Source: Rhodococcus sp. NBC_00297 (GTDB lineage Bacteria > Actinomycetota > Actinomycetes > Mycobacteriales > Mycobacteriaceae). Taken from it: DNA of 64,000 nt. The stretch's first letter is position 1. Each line of letters begins with the position of its first letter. Shown here piece by piece: positions 45,747 through 55,434 of the stretch. A program made the translations under genes and the position numbers. Under the pieces are notes generated by a model that saw nothing but the letters and a program-made list of their open reading frames with translations, made no database searches and was not told the DNA's origin. Location of the stretch: the NCBI RefSeq assembly GCF_036173065.1, contig NZ_CP108041.1:3847001-3911000 (forward strand), read 5' to 3'.

Positions 45747-45836
45747 GTGTCCGACGCAGCCCCGCACCCGATCCGCCATGAACTGGCGCTGATCGCTGTC
45801 GGCATGCTCGCGGTCGCTGACGTCGACTGTCGCTGA
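45747..45836 (+). CDS. Possible cysteine leader peptide before subI
   Basis: 29 codons: MSDAAPHPIRHELALIAVGM then LAVADVDCR. TAAATT (45734-45739) lies 7 bases before the GTG, the geometry of a leaderless transcript. It ends in Asp-Cys-Arg, 120 bases before the sulfate-binding protein gene. Leaderless Cys-containing upstream ORFs act as cysteine-responsive attenuators of sulfur genes in mycobacteria. The weaker point is a single Cys codon. Confidence 0.45.
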   Translation: MSDAAPHPIRHELALIAVGMLAVADVDCR

Positions 45837-45956
45837 CCCCACACGGCGCGCCCTCACCGATTCCGGCGCGCTCCGCTCGTCAGTTCCGTCCATCACCGCT
45901 GTTCATGTCCGTGCCGCCGCGCGCTCGCGTGTGCCGCACTCCTCGAGAGGTCCACC

Positions 45957-46976
45957 GTGTTCCCATCACGTCGTGTCCGCCTGCTGTCCGCCGCCGCCGT
46001 CGCGGCCGCCCTCACCCTGACCGCGTGCTCCACCGGGTCCTCCGACACCGTCGGTGAGACCGCCGCGTCCACGTCCGGTCCGTCGCTCACCCTCGTCGGT
46101 TACGCCGTGCCCAAGAACGGGTGGGATGCCATCGGCGCCGCGTTCGCCTCCACCGAGAACGGTGACAACGTCACCATCAACGCCGACTACGGCGCCTCGG
46201 GCAACCAGTCGCGCAAGGTCGCCGACGGCGCACCGGCCGACATCGTCAACTTCTCGGTCGAGCCCGACGTCACCCGACTGGTGAAGGCCGGCAAGGTCGA
46301 CGAGGCCTGGAACCAGAACGCCTACGGTGGCGTGCCGTTCGGCTCCGTGGTGACCATCGTGACGCGACCGGGCAACCCGAAGAACATTCGCACGTGGGAG
46401 GACCTGATCCGCCCCGACGTGCAGGTCATCAGCCCCAGCCCGCTCAGCTCCGGCTCGGCGAAGTGGAACTTGTTGGCGCCCTATGCCTCCGTGAGCAACG
46501 GCGGCCAGGATCGCCAGGCCGGCCTGGACTACGTCACCGAACTGGTGAAGCACTTCCCGGTGCAGCCCGACTCCGGCCGCTCCGCGTCCGAGGCGTTCCT
46601 CCAGGGCCAGGGCGACGTCCTGCTCAGCTACGAGAACGAGGCGCTGTTGCTCGAGGGGCAGGGTCAGCCGGTGGAGCACATCGTTCCGGACCAGACCTTC
46701 CGCATCGACAACCCCGTCGCGGTCGTCAACTCCAGCGCGAATCTCGAGCAGGCCAACGCGTTGAACGACTACCTCTACACCGCGGACGGCCAGAAGATCT
46801 GGGCCGACAGCGGTTTCCGTCCCGTCGACCCCGCAGTCGCCGCCGACTACACCGACAAGTTCCCGACGCCGCAGAAGCTGTACACCATCGACGACCTCGG
46901 TGGCTGGGCTGCGGTGGACAGTGACCTGTTCGGTGAGAACGGTGCCATCAACGCGATCTACAAGGCATCGAGCTGA
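45957..46976 (+). CDS. subI: Sulfate-binding lipoprotein of the CysTWA transporter
   Basis: 339 residues. Signal peptide with lipobox LTAC near residue 23. Sulfate/thiosulfate-binding fold: TLVGYAVPKNGWDAI, DYGASGNQSRKV, GAPADIVNFSVEPDVTRLV, SPSPLSSGSAKWN, SYENEALLL. It binds sulfate outside the membrane for CysT/CysW/CysA. GTG start with GAGAGG before it. cysT follows after 2 bases. Confidence 0.94.
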   Translation: MFPSRRVRLLSAAAVAAALTLTACSTGSSDTVGETAASTSGPSLTLVGYAVPKNGWDAIGAAFASTENGDNVTINADYGASGNQSRKVADGAPADIVNFSVEPDVTRLVKAGKVDEAWNQNAYGGVPFGSVVTIVTRPGNPKNIRTWEDLIRPDVQVISPSPLSSGSAKWNLLAPYASVSNGGQDRQAGLDYVTELVKHFPVQPDSGRSASEAFLQGQGDVLLSYENEALLLEGQGQPVEHIVPDQTFRIDNPVAVVNSSANLEQANALNDYLYTADGQKIWADSGFRPVDPAVAADYTDKFPTPQKLYTIDDLGGWAAVDSDLFGENGAINAIYKASS

Positions 46977-46978
46977 CC

Positions 46979-47851
46979 ATGACGACAGAGGTCGCCGGTC
47001 GGCGAAAGTTCCTCCCTCGCCGGCCGGCCTCCGGCCTTCCCGCCTCTCGCCGGCCGGCCTCCCATCTTCCCGGGGGATCGCTCACGCTCGGCACCGTCGT
47101 CCTGTGGCTCTCGATCATCGTCCTGCTGCCCCTGGCGGCCGTGCTGAGTCGCTCCCTGTCCGACGGACCCGCGGAGTTCTGGGACGCGGTCACCGATCCG
47201 CGGGCGCTGGCCACTCTGCGCGTGACGGTGCAGGTCTCGGTGGTGGCGGCGCTGATCAACGTGGTGATGGGAACCGTCATCGCCTGGGTGTTGGTGCGAG
47301 ACGACTTCCCGGGCAAGTCCGTCGTCAACGCGCTGATCGACCTGCCGTTCGCCCTGCCCACCATCGTCGCGAGCCTGGTGCTGCTGTCGCTGTACGGACC
47401 GATGAGTCCGGTGGGCATCACGTTGAACGCCACCAAGGCCGGTGTCGTGCTCGCCCTCGCCTTCGTCACACTGCCGTTCGTCGTGCGCGCGGTGCAGCCG
47501 GTCCTCATCGAGCTCGACCAGGAAGTGGAGGAAGCAGCCGCCTCGCTCGGTGCGAGCAATCTGGTGATCTTCCGGCGGGTCGTGCTGCCGGTACTGCTGC
47601 CGTCGATCCTCTCGGGTGCCGGACTGGCCTTCTCGCGGGCACTCGGCGAGTTCGGATCCGTCGTCCTCATCGGTGGCAACATTCCCGGCGAGACGCAGAT
47701 CGCGTCGCAGCTCATCCGCGAGCAGATCGAGACCGATCAGCCCGTCGACGCGGCCGCAATCTCGGTGGTGCTGTTGCTCATCGCCTTCGTGGTGCTGTTC
47801 GTGCTGCGCATCTCCGGTAGCCGCCTCGCCCGGCGGGAGGAGCAGAAGTGA
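46979..47851 (+). CDS. cysT: Sulfate ABC transporter permease CysT
   Basis: 290 residues, six membrane helices after a basic N-terminus, with the EAA loop [20 protein letters not shown]. Forms the membrane channel with CysW. Residues about 12-32 ([20 protein letters not shown]) are a duplicated 30-bp DNA repeat inserted before the first helix; homologues normally start closer to it. GTGA overlap with cysW. Confidence 0.93.
   Translation: MTTEVAGRRKFLPRRPASGLPASRRPASHLPGGSLTLGTVVLWLSIIVLLPLAAVLSRSLSDGPAEFWDAVTDPRALATLRVTVQVSVVAALINVVMGTVIAWVLVRDDFPGKSVVNALIDLPFALPTIVASLVLLSLYGPMSPVGITLNATKAGVVLALAFVTLPFVVRAVQPVLIELDQEVEEAAASLGASNLVIFRRVVLPVLLPSILSGAGLAFSRALGEFGSVVLIGGNIPGETQIASQLIREQIETDQPVDAAAISVVLLLIAFVVLFVLRISGSRLARREEQK
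47011..47070 (+). repeat. 30-bp tandem GGCC repeat inside cysT
   Basis: Units 47011-47040 and 47041-47070 share CTCGCCGGCCGGCCTCC; the second has diverged (CCATC for CGGCC). In frame, each encodes ten residues starting RRPAS. The first unit carries the full GGCCGGCCTCCGGCCTTCCC core. Confidence 0.85.
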
Positions 47852-48651
47852 AGCTGTCCACCGGAACTCGACTGAGCCTCCGTACGGTCGCGCTGCTCTA
47901 CCTGGCCGTGCTGGTGGTGTTCCCGCTGGGTGCGATCCTGTACCGCACGTTCGAGAACGGCCTCGTCTCGTTCTTCCAGCTCATCACCACGCCGGCCGCA
48001 CAGTCGGCGTTGCAGTTGTCGCTGATCATCGTTGCGATCGTCGTGCCGCTGAACGTGGTGTTCGGCGTCGTCACGGCCTTGGCTCTCGCGCGCGGCAACT
48101 TCCGTGGCAAGGGGTTCGTGCAGGCGGTCGTCGATCTCCCGTTCGCCGTGTCCCCGGTCATCGTGGGTGTCGCGCTCATCCTGCTGTGGGGTGCCGGCGG
48201 CTGGTTCGGCTTCCTCGCCGAGTGGGGTATCACTATCATCTTCGCGCTGCCTGGCATGGTGCTGGCCACCATCTTCGTCACGCTGCCGTTCGTGGTGCGC
48301 GAGGTGGAACCGGTGCTGCACGAGATCGGACAGGAACAGGAGGAGGCCGCGGCCACCCTGGGCGCGACGTCGTGGCAGACCTTCTGGCGCATCACGCTTC
48401 CCGCCATCCGCTGGGGGCTGACGTACGGCGTCGTCCTGACGGTCGCCCGCGCGCTCGGCGAGTTCGGTGCCGTCATCATCGTCTCCACCAACCTGCCGGG
48501 CATCTCGCAGACGCTGACGCTGCTGGTGAACGCCAGGTACGAGGACTTCAACCAACCGGGCGCGTACGCCGCGTCGACACTTCTCATGGTCGTCGCCGTC
48601 ATCGTGTTGCTGCTGATGACGGTTCTGGACCGCAAGCGAACCAAGGAATGA
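47848..48651 (+). CDS. cysW: Sulfate ABC transporter permease CysW
   Basis: 267 residues, six membrane helices, EAA loop [20 protein letters not shown], and the CysW-type [19 protein letters not shown] near the end. Pairs with CysT. GTGA overlap upstream and ATGA overlap with cysA downstream. Confidence 0.94.
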   Translation: MKLSTGTRLSLRTVALLYLAVLVVFPLGAILYRTFENGLVSFFQLITTPAAQSALQLSLIIVAIVVPLNVVFGVVTALALARGNFRGKGFVQAVVDLPFAVSPVIVGVALILLWGAGGWFGFLAEWGITIIFALPGMVLATIFVTLPFVVREVEPVLHEIGQEQEEAAATLGATSWQTFWRITLPAIRWGLTYGVVLTVARALGEFGAVIIVSTNLPGISQTLTLLVNARYEDFNQPGAYAASTLLMVVAVIVLLLMTVLDRKRTKE

Positions 48652-49694
48652 GCACCGTGACGACGACGACCACGACGACAGAGAAGCGCACGGGCGGCAT
48701 CGAGATCTCCGTCCGGGGAGCGCGGAAGAACTACGGCGACTTCGCGGCCCTCGACGACGTGTCCCTCGACATCCCGTCCGGATCGTTGACGGCGCTCCTG
48801 GGGCCCAGCGGGTCGGGCAAGTCGACACTGTTGCGGTCGATCGCCGGACTCGAGGAGCTGGACTCCGGCGTGGTGGTCATCGCCGGCGACGACGTCACGA
48901 CCGTCAGTCCGCAGAAGCGCGACATCGGATTCGTCTTCCAGCACTACGCCGCGTTCAAGCACCTCACCGTGCGCAAGAACGTCGCCTTCGGGCTCGAGAT
49001 CCGCAAGCGGCCCAAGGCCGAGATCGACGAGCGCGTCGATCAGCTGCTCGACATCGTCGGTCTCTCGGGATTCCAGACGCGCTTCCCGGCGCAACTGTCC
49101 GGTGGCCAGCGTCAGCGCATGGCCCTGGCCCGCGCGCTCGCCGTGGATCCGCGGGTGCTGCTGCTCGACGAGCCGTTCGGTGCCCTGGACGCCAAGGTGC
49201 GGGCCGATCTCCGCACGTGGCTCCGTCGACTGCACGACGAGGTGCACGTCACCACGGTGCTCGTCACGCACGATCAGCAGGAGGCGCTGGACGTCGCCGA
49301 CCGGATCGCGGTCATGAACAAGGGCCGGATCGAGCAGGTGGGCGCCCCTCGCGATCTCTACGACACCCCGGCGAACGATTTCGTCATGTCCTTCCTCGGC
49401 GAGGTGTCGCGGCTCAACGGCCAGCTGGTCCGTCCGCACGACATCCGGGTCGGCCGCACACCGGATCTCGCGAACGCGCAGCAGACCGGCACGGCCGAGA
49501 ACGCGGGGGTGTTGCGGGCGACCGTCGAGCGTGTCGTGCACCTGGGCTTCGAGGTGCGGGTGGAGCTGCGCAACGGCGCCACCAACGAGCTGTTCTTCGC
49601 GCAGATCACCCGCGGCGACAACGAGGCGCTGGGGCTGCAGAGCGGGGAGACCGTGTACGTGCGTGCCACGCGCGTGCCGGTGATCCCCGGCTGA
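48648..49694 (+). CDS. cysA: Sulfate ABC transporter ATPase CysA
   Basis: 348 residues. After a Thr-rich N-terminus come Walker [16 protein letters not shown]-loop [14 protein letters not shown], signature [14 protein letters not shown], Walker [16 protein letters not shown]-loop VTHDQQEA, and a C-terminal TOBE-like regulatory domain ([15 protein letters not shown]). Powers sulfate import. Last gene of the subI-cysT-cysW-cysA operon, convergent with the cysteine-rich hypothetical gene. Confidence 0.95.
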   Translation: MSTVTTTTTTTEKRTGGIEISVRGARKNYGDFAALDDVSLDIPSGSLTALLGPSGSGKSTLLRSIAGLEELDSGVVVIAGDDVTTVSPQKRDIGFVFQHYAAFKHLTVRKNVAFGLEIRKRPKAEIDERVDQLLDIVGLSGFQTRFPAQLSGGQRQRMALARALAVDPRVLLLDEPFGALDAKVRADLRTWLRRLHDEVHVTTVLVTHDQQEALDVADRIAVMNKGRIEQVGAPRDLYDTPANDFVMSFLGEVSRLNGQLVRPHDIRVGRTPDLANAQQTGTAENAGVLRATVERVVHLGFEVRVELRNGATNELFFAQITRGDNEALGLQSGETVYVRATRVPVIPG

Positions 49695-49695
49695 C

Positions 49696-50178
49696 TCACT
49701 CGCGTTCGACGCACCCCGACCGGACACACACGGTAGGGCCACGGAACGCCGGATCACCGCATCGCGTGACCATCGCCAGCACGTCGCCGGCGTGGATGTC
49801 CGACGGCAGGTCGAGCGCGGGGCACACGCAGCGCCCCGACCGGGTGCAGAGGCAACACGGAACCGGTCGGCACACCGGATGGCGCGAGGCGAGGCGGACG
49901 GACACCGGGGCGACACCCGAGTCGGCACCGGTCGTGACGACGCGGAGGAGCCCTCGGTACACGTCCACCGACCGGACCCGGGTCACCGTGACCACCGCGG
50001 TGCCCGCTCGGACGGCCACGGCGTCGCCGTACTCGTCGCACAGATCGTCGAGGAACGTCTCGGCGCGCCCGTCGCTTCGGACACACAGCCTGCCCCCGTG
50101 GGTGTGAATCTCCCCGGGCCACAGCGCACGAGCATCGTCCGGAGACGACAGCGACGGCAGTAGTTCACGCAAGGTCAT
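49696..50178 (-). CDS. Cysteine-rich hypothetical protein
   Basis: 160 residues, not recognised. The N-terminal half is ordinary (MTLRELLPSLSSPDDARALW, HGGRLCVRSDGRAETFLDDL). The C-terminal half is Cys-rich, with HPVCRPVPCCLCTRSGRCVC and TRCGDPAFRGPTVCVRSGC, about 11 Cys in all. The spacing suggests metal (zinc or Fe-S) binding. It sits between the sulfate importer and the sulfate activation/reduction operon, 73 bases downstream of cysN. ATG 50178 chosen; ATG 50193 is also possible. Confidence 0.55.
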   Translation of the reverse strand: MTLRELLPSLSSPDDARALWPGEIHTHGGRLCVRSDGRAETFLDDLCDEYGDAVAVRAGTAVVTVTRVRSVDVYRGLLRVVTTGADSGVAPVSVRLASRHPVCRPVPCCLCTRSGRCVCPALDLPSDIHAGDVLAMVTRCGDPAFRGPTVCVRSGCVERE

Positions 50179-50251
50179 GACTCGACCCTGCATGCTCCAC
50201 TGCCGTCGTCGGCGGTTCCTGACGTCGTCTCGACGCGGGGGCGTCTCTTCC

Positions 50252-52009
50252 TTACGCGTTCGATGCGCGCAGCACGGCTGCCGCGACCTCGGCCGGCGTC
50301 GCGGTGTCGTCGGCATCGACGTGGTGATCGGTGACCGGGATCCCGGCCGCAGCGATCTCGACTCGCGCGGCAGCGAGATCCTCGCCGTCCGCCGACGAGA
50401 TGGGCACGATCGCGACCACTCCGGCATCCGCGAACAACCGGGCCAACCGGGCGAGTTGCACCGTCGCGGCGCGGGTTCCGGCTGCGGCGTCGATGTCGAG
50501 GACTCCGCGGACGTTGTCACCGCCGACGATGTAGGCGGTGCGACCGGAGGCGGTCAGTGCGTCCTCGAGCGCGACGGCGACGGCGGCCTTGTGCGAGGAC
50601 GGGTGGCCGGTGAGCCAGATCGTCGCACCGTGCTGACCGGTACGGCGGACACGCTCGTCGCGGGTGATCGACGACGGAACCCAGGACGGGGTGTCCGAGC
50701 GGTCGAGCACCGCGCGGGACCCCTCGATGATGCCCGCGGCCACGGTGTCGTTCGTGTGCTCGTCCAGCAGGATGAACGCACCGGAGTCGCGGTTGTCCGC
50801 GTAGTCGTCGGTCACGATCACCGCACTGGTCCGCAGCGTCACCCGTGCGATGTCGTTGAGCGACAGGTTCTCCGAGCCGGGATGCTCGTCGAGCGTCTCC
50901 GGATCGAGTCGCGAGTGGATGCGCTGCACCGTCGCGCGCACCGTGGTGGTGGTGTGCTTGATCGCCAGTCGGTCGCCGACACCGAGAGGTGCCTCCGCCA
51001 GCCAGCACACGGTGGCATCGAATTCCCGTGCGAGCGTGGGCAGGTGGGCGTCGGGCTCGCCACTGACCAGGACGTCGCCGCGGGCCACGTCGATGTCGTC
51101 GGCCAGTTCGACGGAGACGCTGAGCGGAGCCACGGCGACGTCGCGGGCGTCGTCCAGCGTGTCGAGCGCCGTGACCACACTGCGCGATCCGGACGGCAGC
51201 GCGACGATCGAGTCGCCGATCTGCACGGTGCCGGCGGACAGCCGGCCGGTGTACCGACGGCGTTCGCCGTCGGTGGGGCGAGAGACCCACTGCACGGGCA
51301 ACCGCAGCTCCGTGGCGACCGGTGCGGGAGCGACCAGGTCGATGCTCTCGAGGTGATCGAGCAGAGTGGGGCCCGTGTACCAGGGCATGGTCGAGGACGG
51401 CCGAACGACGTTGTCGCCCAGCTTCGCCGCGATCGGGATGACCAGAATCTCCGTGCCGAGGCGGGCACCGAGGTCGGCGAGCTCGCGCTCGACGTCACGG
51501 AAGCGGGACTCGTCGAAGTCGATGAGATCCATCTTGTTGACGGTCGCCACCAGGCGGTCGACACCCACGAGCGTCGCGATCCGGGCGTGACGACGCGTCT
51601 GCCGCAACACGCCGGCGCGGGCGTCCACGAGCAGGATGGCGACGTTCGCGTTGGAGGCTCCCGTGAACATGTTGCGCGTGTAGCGCTCGTGTCCCGGGGT
51701 GTCGGCGAGGACGTAGCTGCGACTCGGCGTGGAGAAGAAGCGGTAGGCGACATCGATGGTGATGCCCTGCTCGCGCTCGGCACGCAGACCGTCCGACAGG
51801 GCGGCGAGGTCGGCCACGCCCTCCTCGTCGGTCACGGCGTCGAGGTGATCGAGCGGAAGACTGTCCGTGTCGTGCAGCAGCCGCCCGATGAGGGTGGACT
51901 TGCCGTCGTCGACGGAGCCGGCTGTGGCGATGCGCAGCAGCTGACGCGGGGTGGTGGGGGCCGGGGACACCGGAACGTCCGACATCGGAAGCGGATTGGT
52001 GATGGTCAT
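50252..52009 (-). CDS. cysN: Sulfate adenylyltransferase subunit CysN with degenerate APS-kinase domain
   Basis: 585 residues. The first 440 form an EF-Tu-like GTPase (G1 AGSVDDGKSTLIGRL, G3 ADTPGHERYTRNM, G4 NKMDL) that drives APS formation with CysD. The last 128 align to APS kinase (CysC), but the P-loop GxxGxGKS/T reads GHPSSHKA (residue 468 on) and the end is short. The GDNVR motif remains (GGDNVRGVL) while surrounding conserved residues are lost. PAPS synthesis by this protein is therefore doubtful; APS would go straight to CysH. One-base TGATG overlap with cysD. Confidence 0.93.
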   Translation of the reverse strand: MTITNPLPMSDVPVSPAPTTPRQLLRIATAGSVDDGKSTLIGRLLHDTDSLPLDHLDAVTDEEGVADLAALSDGLRAEREQGITIDVAYRFFSTPSRSYVLADTPGHERYTRNMFTGASNANVAILLVDARAGVLRQTRRHARIATLVGVDRLVATVNKMDLIDFDESRFRDVERELADLGARLGTEILVIPIAAKLGDNVVRPSSTMPWYTGPTLLDHLESIDLVAPAPVATELRLPVQWVSRPTDGERRRYTGRLSAGTVQIGDSIVALPSGSRSVVTALDTLDDARDVAVAPLSVSVELADDIDVARGDVLVSGEPDAHLPTLAREFDATVCWLAEAPLGVGDRLAIKHTTTTVRATVQRIHSRLDPETLDEHPGSENLSLNDIARVTLRTSAVIVTDDYADNRDSGAFILLDEHTNDTVAAGIIEGSRAVLDRSDTPSWVPSSITRDERVRRTGQHGATIWLTGHPSSHKAAVAVALEDALTASGRTAYIVGGDNVRGVLDIDAAAGTRAATVQLARLARLFADAGVVAIVPISSADGEDLAAARVEIAAAGIPVTDHHVDADDTATPAEVAAAVLRASNA

Positions 52010-52935
52010 CAGAAGTACCCCTCGCGCTTGCGATCTTCCATCGCGGCTGTGGACGTGCGGTCGTCGGCGCGGGTCTCGCCGCGCTCGGACACGGTGGCCG
52101 CGGAGATCTCCGTGATCACCCCGGCGATGTCGGTGGCGTGCGAGCGCACGGCGCCGGTGATGGTGAGGTCGCCCACCGTGCGGTAGCGCACCATCTCGAC
52201 GGCAGCGGTCTCGTGCTCGGTCGGGGAGGTGAACTCCGAGGTGGCGAGCAGGATGCCGTCGCGCTCGAACACCTCGCGCTCGTGGGCGAAGTAGATGGAC
52301 GGCAGTTCGAGCTGCTCGAGTTCGATGTACCGCCAGATGTCCAGCTCGGTCCAGTTGCTCAGCGGGAACACGCGGACCTGCTCACCGCGCTTGATGCGGC
52401 CGTTGTACAGCGACCACGGCTCGGGGCGTTGGGCCCGCGGATCCCACTGGCCGAACTCGTCGCGGAAGCTCAGCACACGCTCCTTGGCGCGCGCACGCTC
52501 CTCGTCGCGCCGCGCACCACCGAAGGCGGCGTCGAACTTGTTCTCCTCCAACGCGTCCAGCAACGTCCGGGTCTGGAGACGGTTGCGTGAGCCGGAGGAC
52601 CCGCCGACCTCGCGGACGCGACCGGAGTCGATCGACTCCTGGACGGACGCGACGACGAGGCGATGGCCGCCCTCCTCGAGTCGTCGGTCGCGGAACTCGA
52701 TGACCTCGGGGAAGTTGTGTCCGGTGTCGACGTGCATCACCGGGAAGGGAACGGGGGAGGGGCGGAACGCCTTCTCCGCCAGGCGGAGCAGGACGATGGA
52801 GTCCTTGCCCGCCGAGAACAGCAGTACGGGTCGTTCGAGCTCGGCCACCACCTCGCGGATGATGTGCACGGACTCGGCCTCGAGTGCCCGGAGCTCGTCG
52901 ACGTGGGTGACGTCCACGCTCGTGGCGGCTGTCAT
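52009..52935 (-). CDS. cysD: Sulfate adenylyltransferase subunit CysD
   Basis: 308 residues; the PP-loop subunit that joins ATP and sulfate to APS. PP motif LLFSAGKDSIVLLRLA; FGGARRDEERARAKER, VFPLSNWTELDIWRYI and the C-terminal RKREGYF are family hallmarks. GAGGAAGGAA precedes the ATG. The start overlaps the cysH stop (ATGA), and its stop overlaps the cysN start. Confidence 0.96.
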   Translation of the reverse strand: MTAATSVDVTHVDELRALEAESVHIIREVVAELERPVLLFSAGKDSIVLLRLAEKAFRPSPVPFPVMHVDTGHNFPEVIEFRDRRLEEGGHRLVVASVQESIDSGRVREVGGSSGSRNRLQTRTLLDALEENKFDAAFGGARRDEERARAKERVLSFRDEFGQWDPRAQRPEPWSLYNGRIKRGEQVRVFPLSNWTELDIWRYIELEQLELPSIYFAHEREVFERDGILLATSEFTSPTEHETAAVEMVRYRTVGDLTITGAVRSHATDIAGVITEISAATVSERGETRADDRTSTAAMEDRKREGYF

Positions 52936-53663
52936 CGGGTTCCTTCCTCGGTCGAGTGCAGTCCGCACTCGGTCTTGGTGCTGCCGGCCCAGCGACCGCT
53001 GCGCGGGTCCGCTCCGGGAGCGGGCTTGGCCGTGCACGGTGCGCACCCGATCGACGGGTAGCCCTCGTCGACGAGCGGGTTCACGAGGATGCCGTGCTCG
53101 TCGATGTAGGACTGCATCTCGTCGTCGGACCACGCCGCGATCGGGTTGATCTTCACCAGGCCGAACGCCTCGTCGAAGGAGATCAGCGGCGAGTTGGCGC
53201 GCGTGGGTGCCTCGACGCGGCGGATGCCGGTGACCCAGGCGCTGTAGTTCGCCAGCTCACGCTTCAGCGGCACGACCTTGCGCAGTGCGCAGCAGCGTGC
53301 GGGATCGCGGGCGAAGAGATCCTTGCCCTCGAGCCTGTCCTGCTCGGCCACCGACACGGTCGTCTTCGCGTCGATGACGTTGACCCCGTAGACCGACTCG
53401 ACGGCGTCACGAGTACCGATGGTCTCGGCGAAGTGGTAGCCGGTCTCCAGGAAGAGCACGTCGACACCCGGATGCACCTGCGCGGCCAGATGGACCAGCG
53501 CGCCGTCCTGCATGTTCGACGCGACGATGTAGTCGTCGCCGAAGGTGTCCTCGGTCCAGCGCATGAGCTCGTCCGCCGAGGCGCCGTCCATCTCCCGCGC
53601 ACCCCGCTCGGCGATGGCGCGGAGCTCGGACTCGGTCAGGTGGCGATGGGTGGCGACGCTCAT
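52932..53663 (-). CDS. cysH: APS reductase CysH (4Fe-4S, assimilatory)
   Basis: 243 residues. PP-loop-like fold (DDYIVASNMQDGALVH, FLETGYHFAET) and the four cysteines of iron-sulfur APS reductases: CC in ARCCALRKV and CxxC in GCAPCTAKP. The catalytic Cys is in the C-terminal ECGLH. These show that APS, not PAPS, is the substrate. Reduces APS to sulfite with thioredoxin. GAAAGG before ATG 53663. Part of the sirA-cysH-cysD-cysN operon. Confidence 0.95.
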   Translation of the reverse strand: MSVATHRHLTESELRAIAERGAREMDGASADELMRWTEDTFGDDYIVASNMQDGALVHLAAQVHPGVDVLFLETGYHFAETIGTRDAVESVYGVNVIDAKTTVSVAEQDRLEGKDLFARDPARCCALRKVVPLKRELANYSAWVTGIRRVEAPTRANSPLISFDEAFGLVKINPIAAWSDDEMQSYIDEHGILVNPLVDEGYPSIGCAPCTAKPAPGADPRSGRWAGSTKTECGLHSTEEGTR

Positions 53664-53733
53664 GAGACAACCTTTCGCGGGCGGACGGTCCAGGAGACAA
53701 CGCGAGGGCGGGACACGCGATTCCCGTGCTCGC

Positions 53734-55434
53734 TCACTGCAGATCCGCGTCGTCGGCGCGTACGGCCCACTGCGCGAACCGCTCGCCCTCGTCGCGCTGC
53801 TTGACGAAGTTGCGGACGACCCGGTCGATGTAGTCGCCCAGCTCGGCGCTGGTGACCTTGTGCTGGCGCAACTTCCGGCCGAAGGCACTGTCGAAGCCGA
53901 GGCTTCCACCGAGATGGACCTGGAAGCCCTCCACCTGTCCGCCGTCACCGTCGTCCACCAGTTGGCCCTTGAACCCGATGTCGGCGACCTGCGAACGAGC
54001 GCACGAGTTGGGGCAGCCGTTGATGTTCACGGTGATGGGGACGTCGAGTTGCGCGTTGACGTCGGCCAGCCGCTGCTCGAGTTCGGGGACGAGCACCTGC
54101 GAACGCTTGCGGGTCTCGGCGAAGGACAGCTTGCAGAACTCGATGCCGCTGCACGCCATCAGGTTCTTGCGCCAGATGGACGGCCGCGCCGGCAGACCCA
54201 GCGCGTCCATCTCGGCGATGAAGTCCTCGAGCTTCTCGTCGGAGATGTCCAGGACGATGAGCTTCTGGTACGGGGTGAACCGGATGCGATCCGACCCTGC
54301 CCGCGCGGCCGCGTCGGCGACCTTCGTCAGGATCGTGCCGGACACGCGGCCCGCGATGGGGGCGAGTCCGACGGCGTTGAGGCCGTTCTTCAGCTTCTGG
54401 ACCCCGACGTGGTCGACGGGCCGGGTCGGCTTCTCCGGGGCGGGGCCGTCGAGAAGCGGCCGCTTCAGGTACTCGGTCTCGAGCACTTCCCGGAACTTCT
54501 CCACGCCCCAGTCCTTGACCAGGAACTTCAGCCGCGCCTTGTTGCGCAGACGCCGGTACCCGTAGTCACGGAAGATCGAGACGACGCCTTCCCACACGTC
54601 GGCGACCTCGTGCAGCGGCACCCAGACCCCGAGCCGCTGCGCGAGCATGGGATTGGTGGACAGACCGCCGCCGACCCAGACGTCGAGGCCGGGACCGTGC
54701 TCGGGATGGTTCACCCCGATGAAGGCGATGTCGTTGACCTCGTGGACCACGTCCTGCTGGCCGGAGATCGCGGTCTTGAACTTGCGGGGGAGGTTCGAGT
54801 ACTCCGGCCGGCCGATGTAGCGCTCGACGATCTCGTCGATGGCGGGCGTGGGATCGAGGACCTCGTCGAGCGACTCGCCGGCGAGCGGGGAGCCCAGCAC
54901 GACGCGCGGGCAGTCGCCGCACGCCTCGGTGGTCTTCAGACCGACCGACTCGATGCGGCGCCAGATCTCGGGGACGTTCTCCACCTCGATCCAGTGGTAC
55001 TGCACGTTCTCCCGGTCGGACAGATCGGCGGTGTCGCGGCCGAACTCCTGCGAGATCTCACCCAGAGTGCGCAACTGCAACGCGCTGAGTGCGCCGGCAT
55101 CGCAGCGGATGCGCATCATGAAGTACTTCGCTTCGAGCAGGTCGATGTTCTCGTCGCCCGTGTAGGTGCCGTCGTAGCCCTGCTCGCGCTGGGTGTAGAG
55201 CCCCCACCAGCGGAAGCGCCCGCGCAGATCGGCCTTGTCGATGCTGTCGAAACCCTGCTTGGAGTAGATGTTCTCGATCCGCGCGCGGACGTTGAGCGGG
55301 TTGTCGTCCTTCTTGCTCTGTTCGTTCGCGTTGAGCGGTTCCCGGTAGCCGAGTGCCCACTGGCCCTCGGACCTCCGCTTGGCGGGACGGGTCGACCGTG
55401 CGCGCGGCGCAGCGGTGTCGGGGGTGTTCGTCAT
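53734..55434 (-). CDS. sirA: Ferredoxin-dependent sulfite reductase
   Basis: 566 residues; reduces sulfite to sulfide at a coupled siroheme/4Fe-4S centre. Two ferredoxin-like and two NIR/SIR domains. Cluster ligands are visible as ACSGIEFC and NGCPNSC; QYHWIEVENVP and GRPEYSNLPRKFK are family-typical. Called NirA or SirA in mycobacteria; with cysH, cysD and cysN next to it sulfite is the substrate. ATG 55434 chosen since upstream sequence is not conserved-looking. A Cys leader peptide ends 103 bases upstream. Confidence 0.94.
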   Translation of the reverse strand: MTNTPDTAAPRARSTRPAKRRSEGQWALGYREPLNANEQSKKDDNPLNVRARIENIYSKQGFDSIDKADLRGRFRWWGLYTQREQGYDGTYTGDENIDLLEAKYFMMRIRCDAGALSALQLRTLGEISQEFGRDTADLSDRENVQYHWIEVENVPEIWRRIESVGLKTTEACGDCPRVVLGSPLAGESLDEVLDPTPAIDEIVERYIGRPEYSNLPRKFKTAISGQQDVVHEVNDIAFIGVNHPEHGPGLDVWVGGGLSTNPMLAQRLGVWVPLHEVADVWEGVVSIFRDYGYRRLRNKARLKFLVKDWGVEKFREVLETEYLKRPLLDGPAPEKPTRPVDHVGVQKLKNGLNAVGLAPIAGRVSGTILTKVADAAARAGSDRIRFTPYQKLIVLDISDEKLEDFIAEMDALGLPARPSIWRKNLMACSGIEFCKLSFAETRKRSQVLVPELEQRLADVNAQLDVPITVNINGCPNSCARSQVADIGFKGQLVDDGDGGQVEGFQVHLGGSLGFDSAFGRKLRQHKVTSAELGDYIDRVVRNFVKQRDEGERFAQWAVRADDADLQ

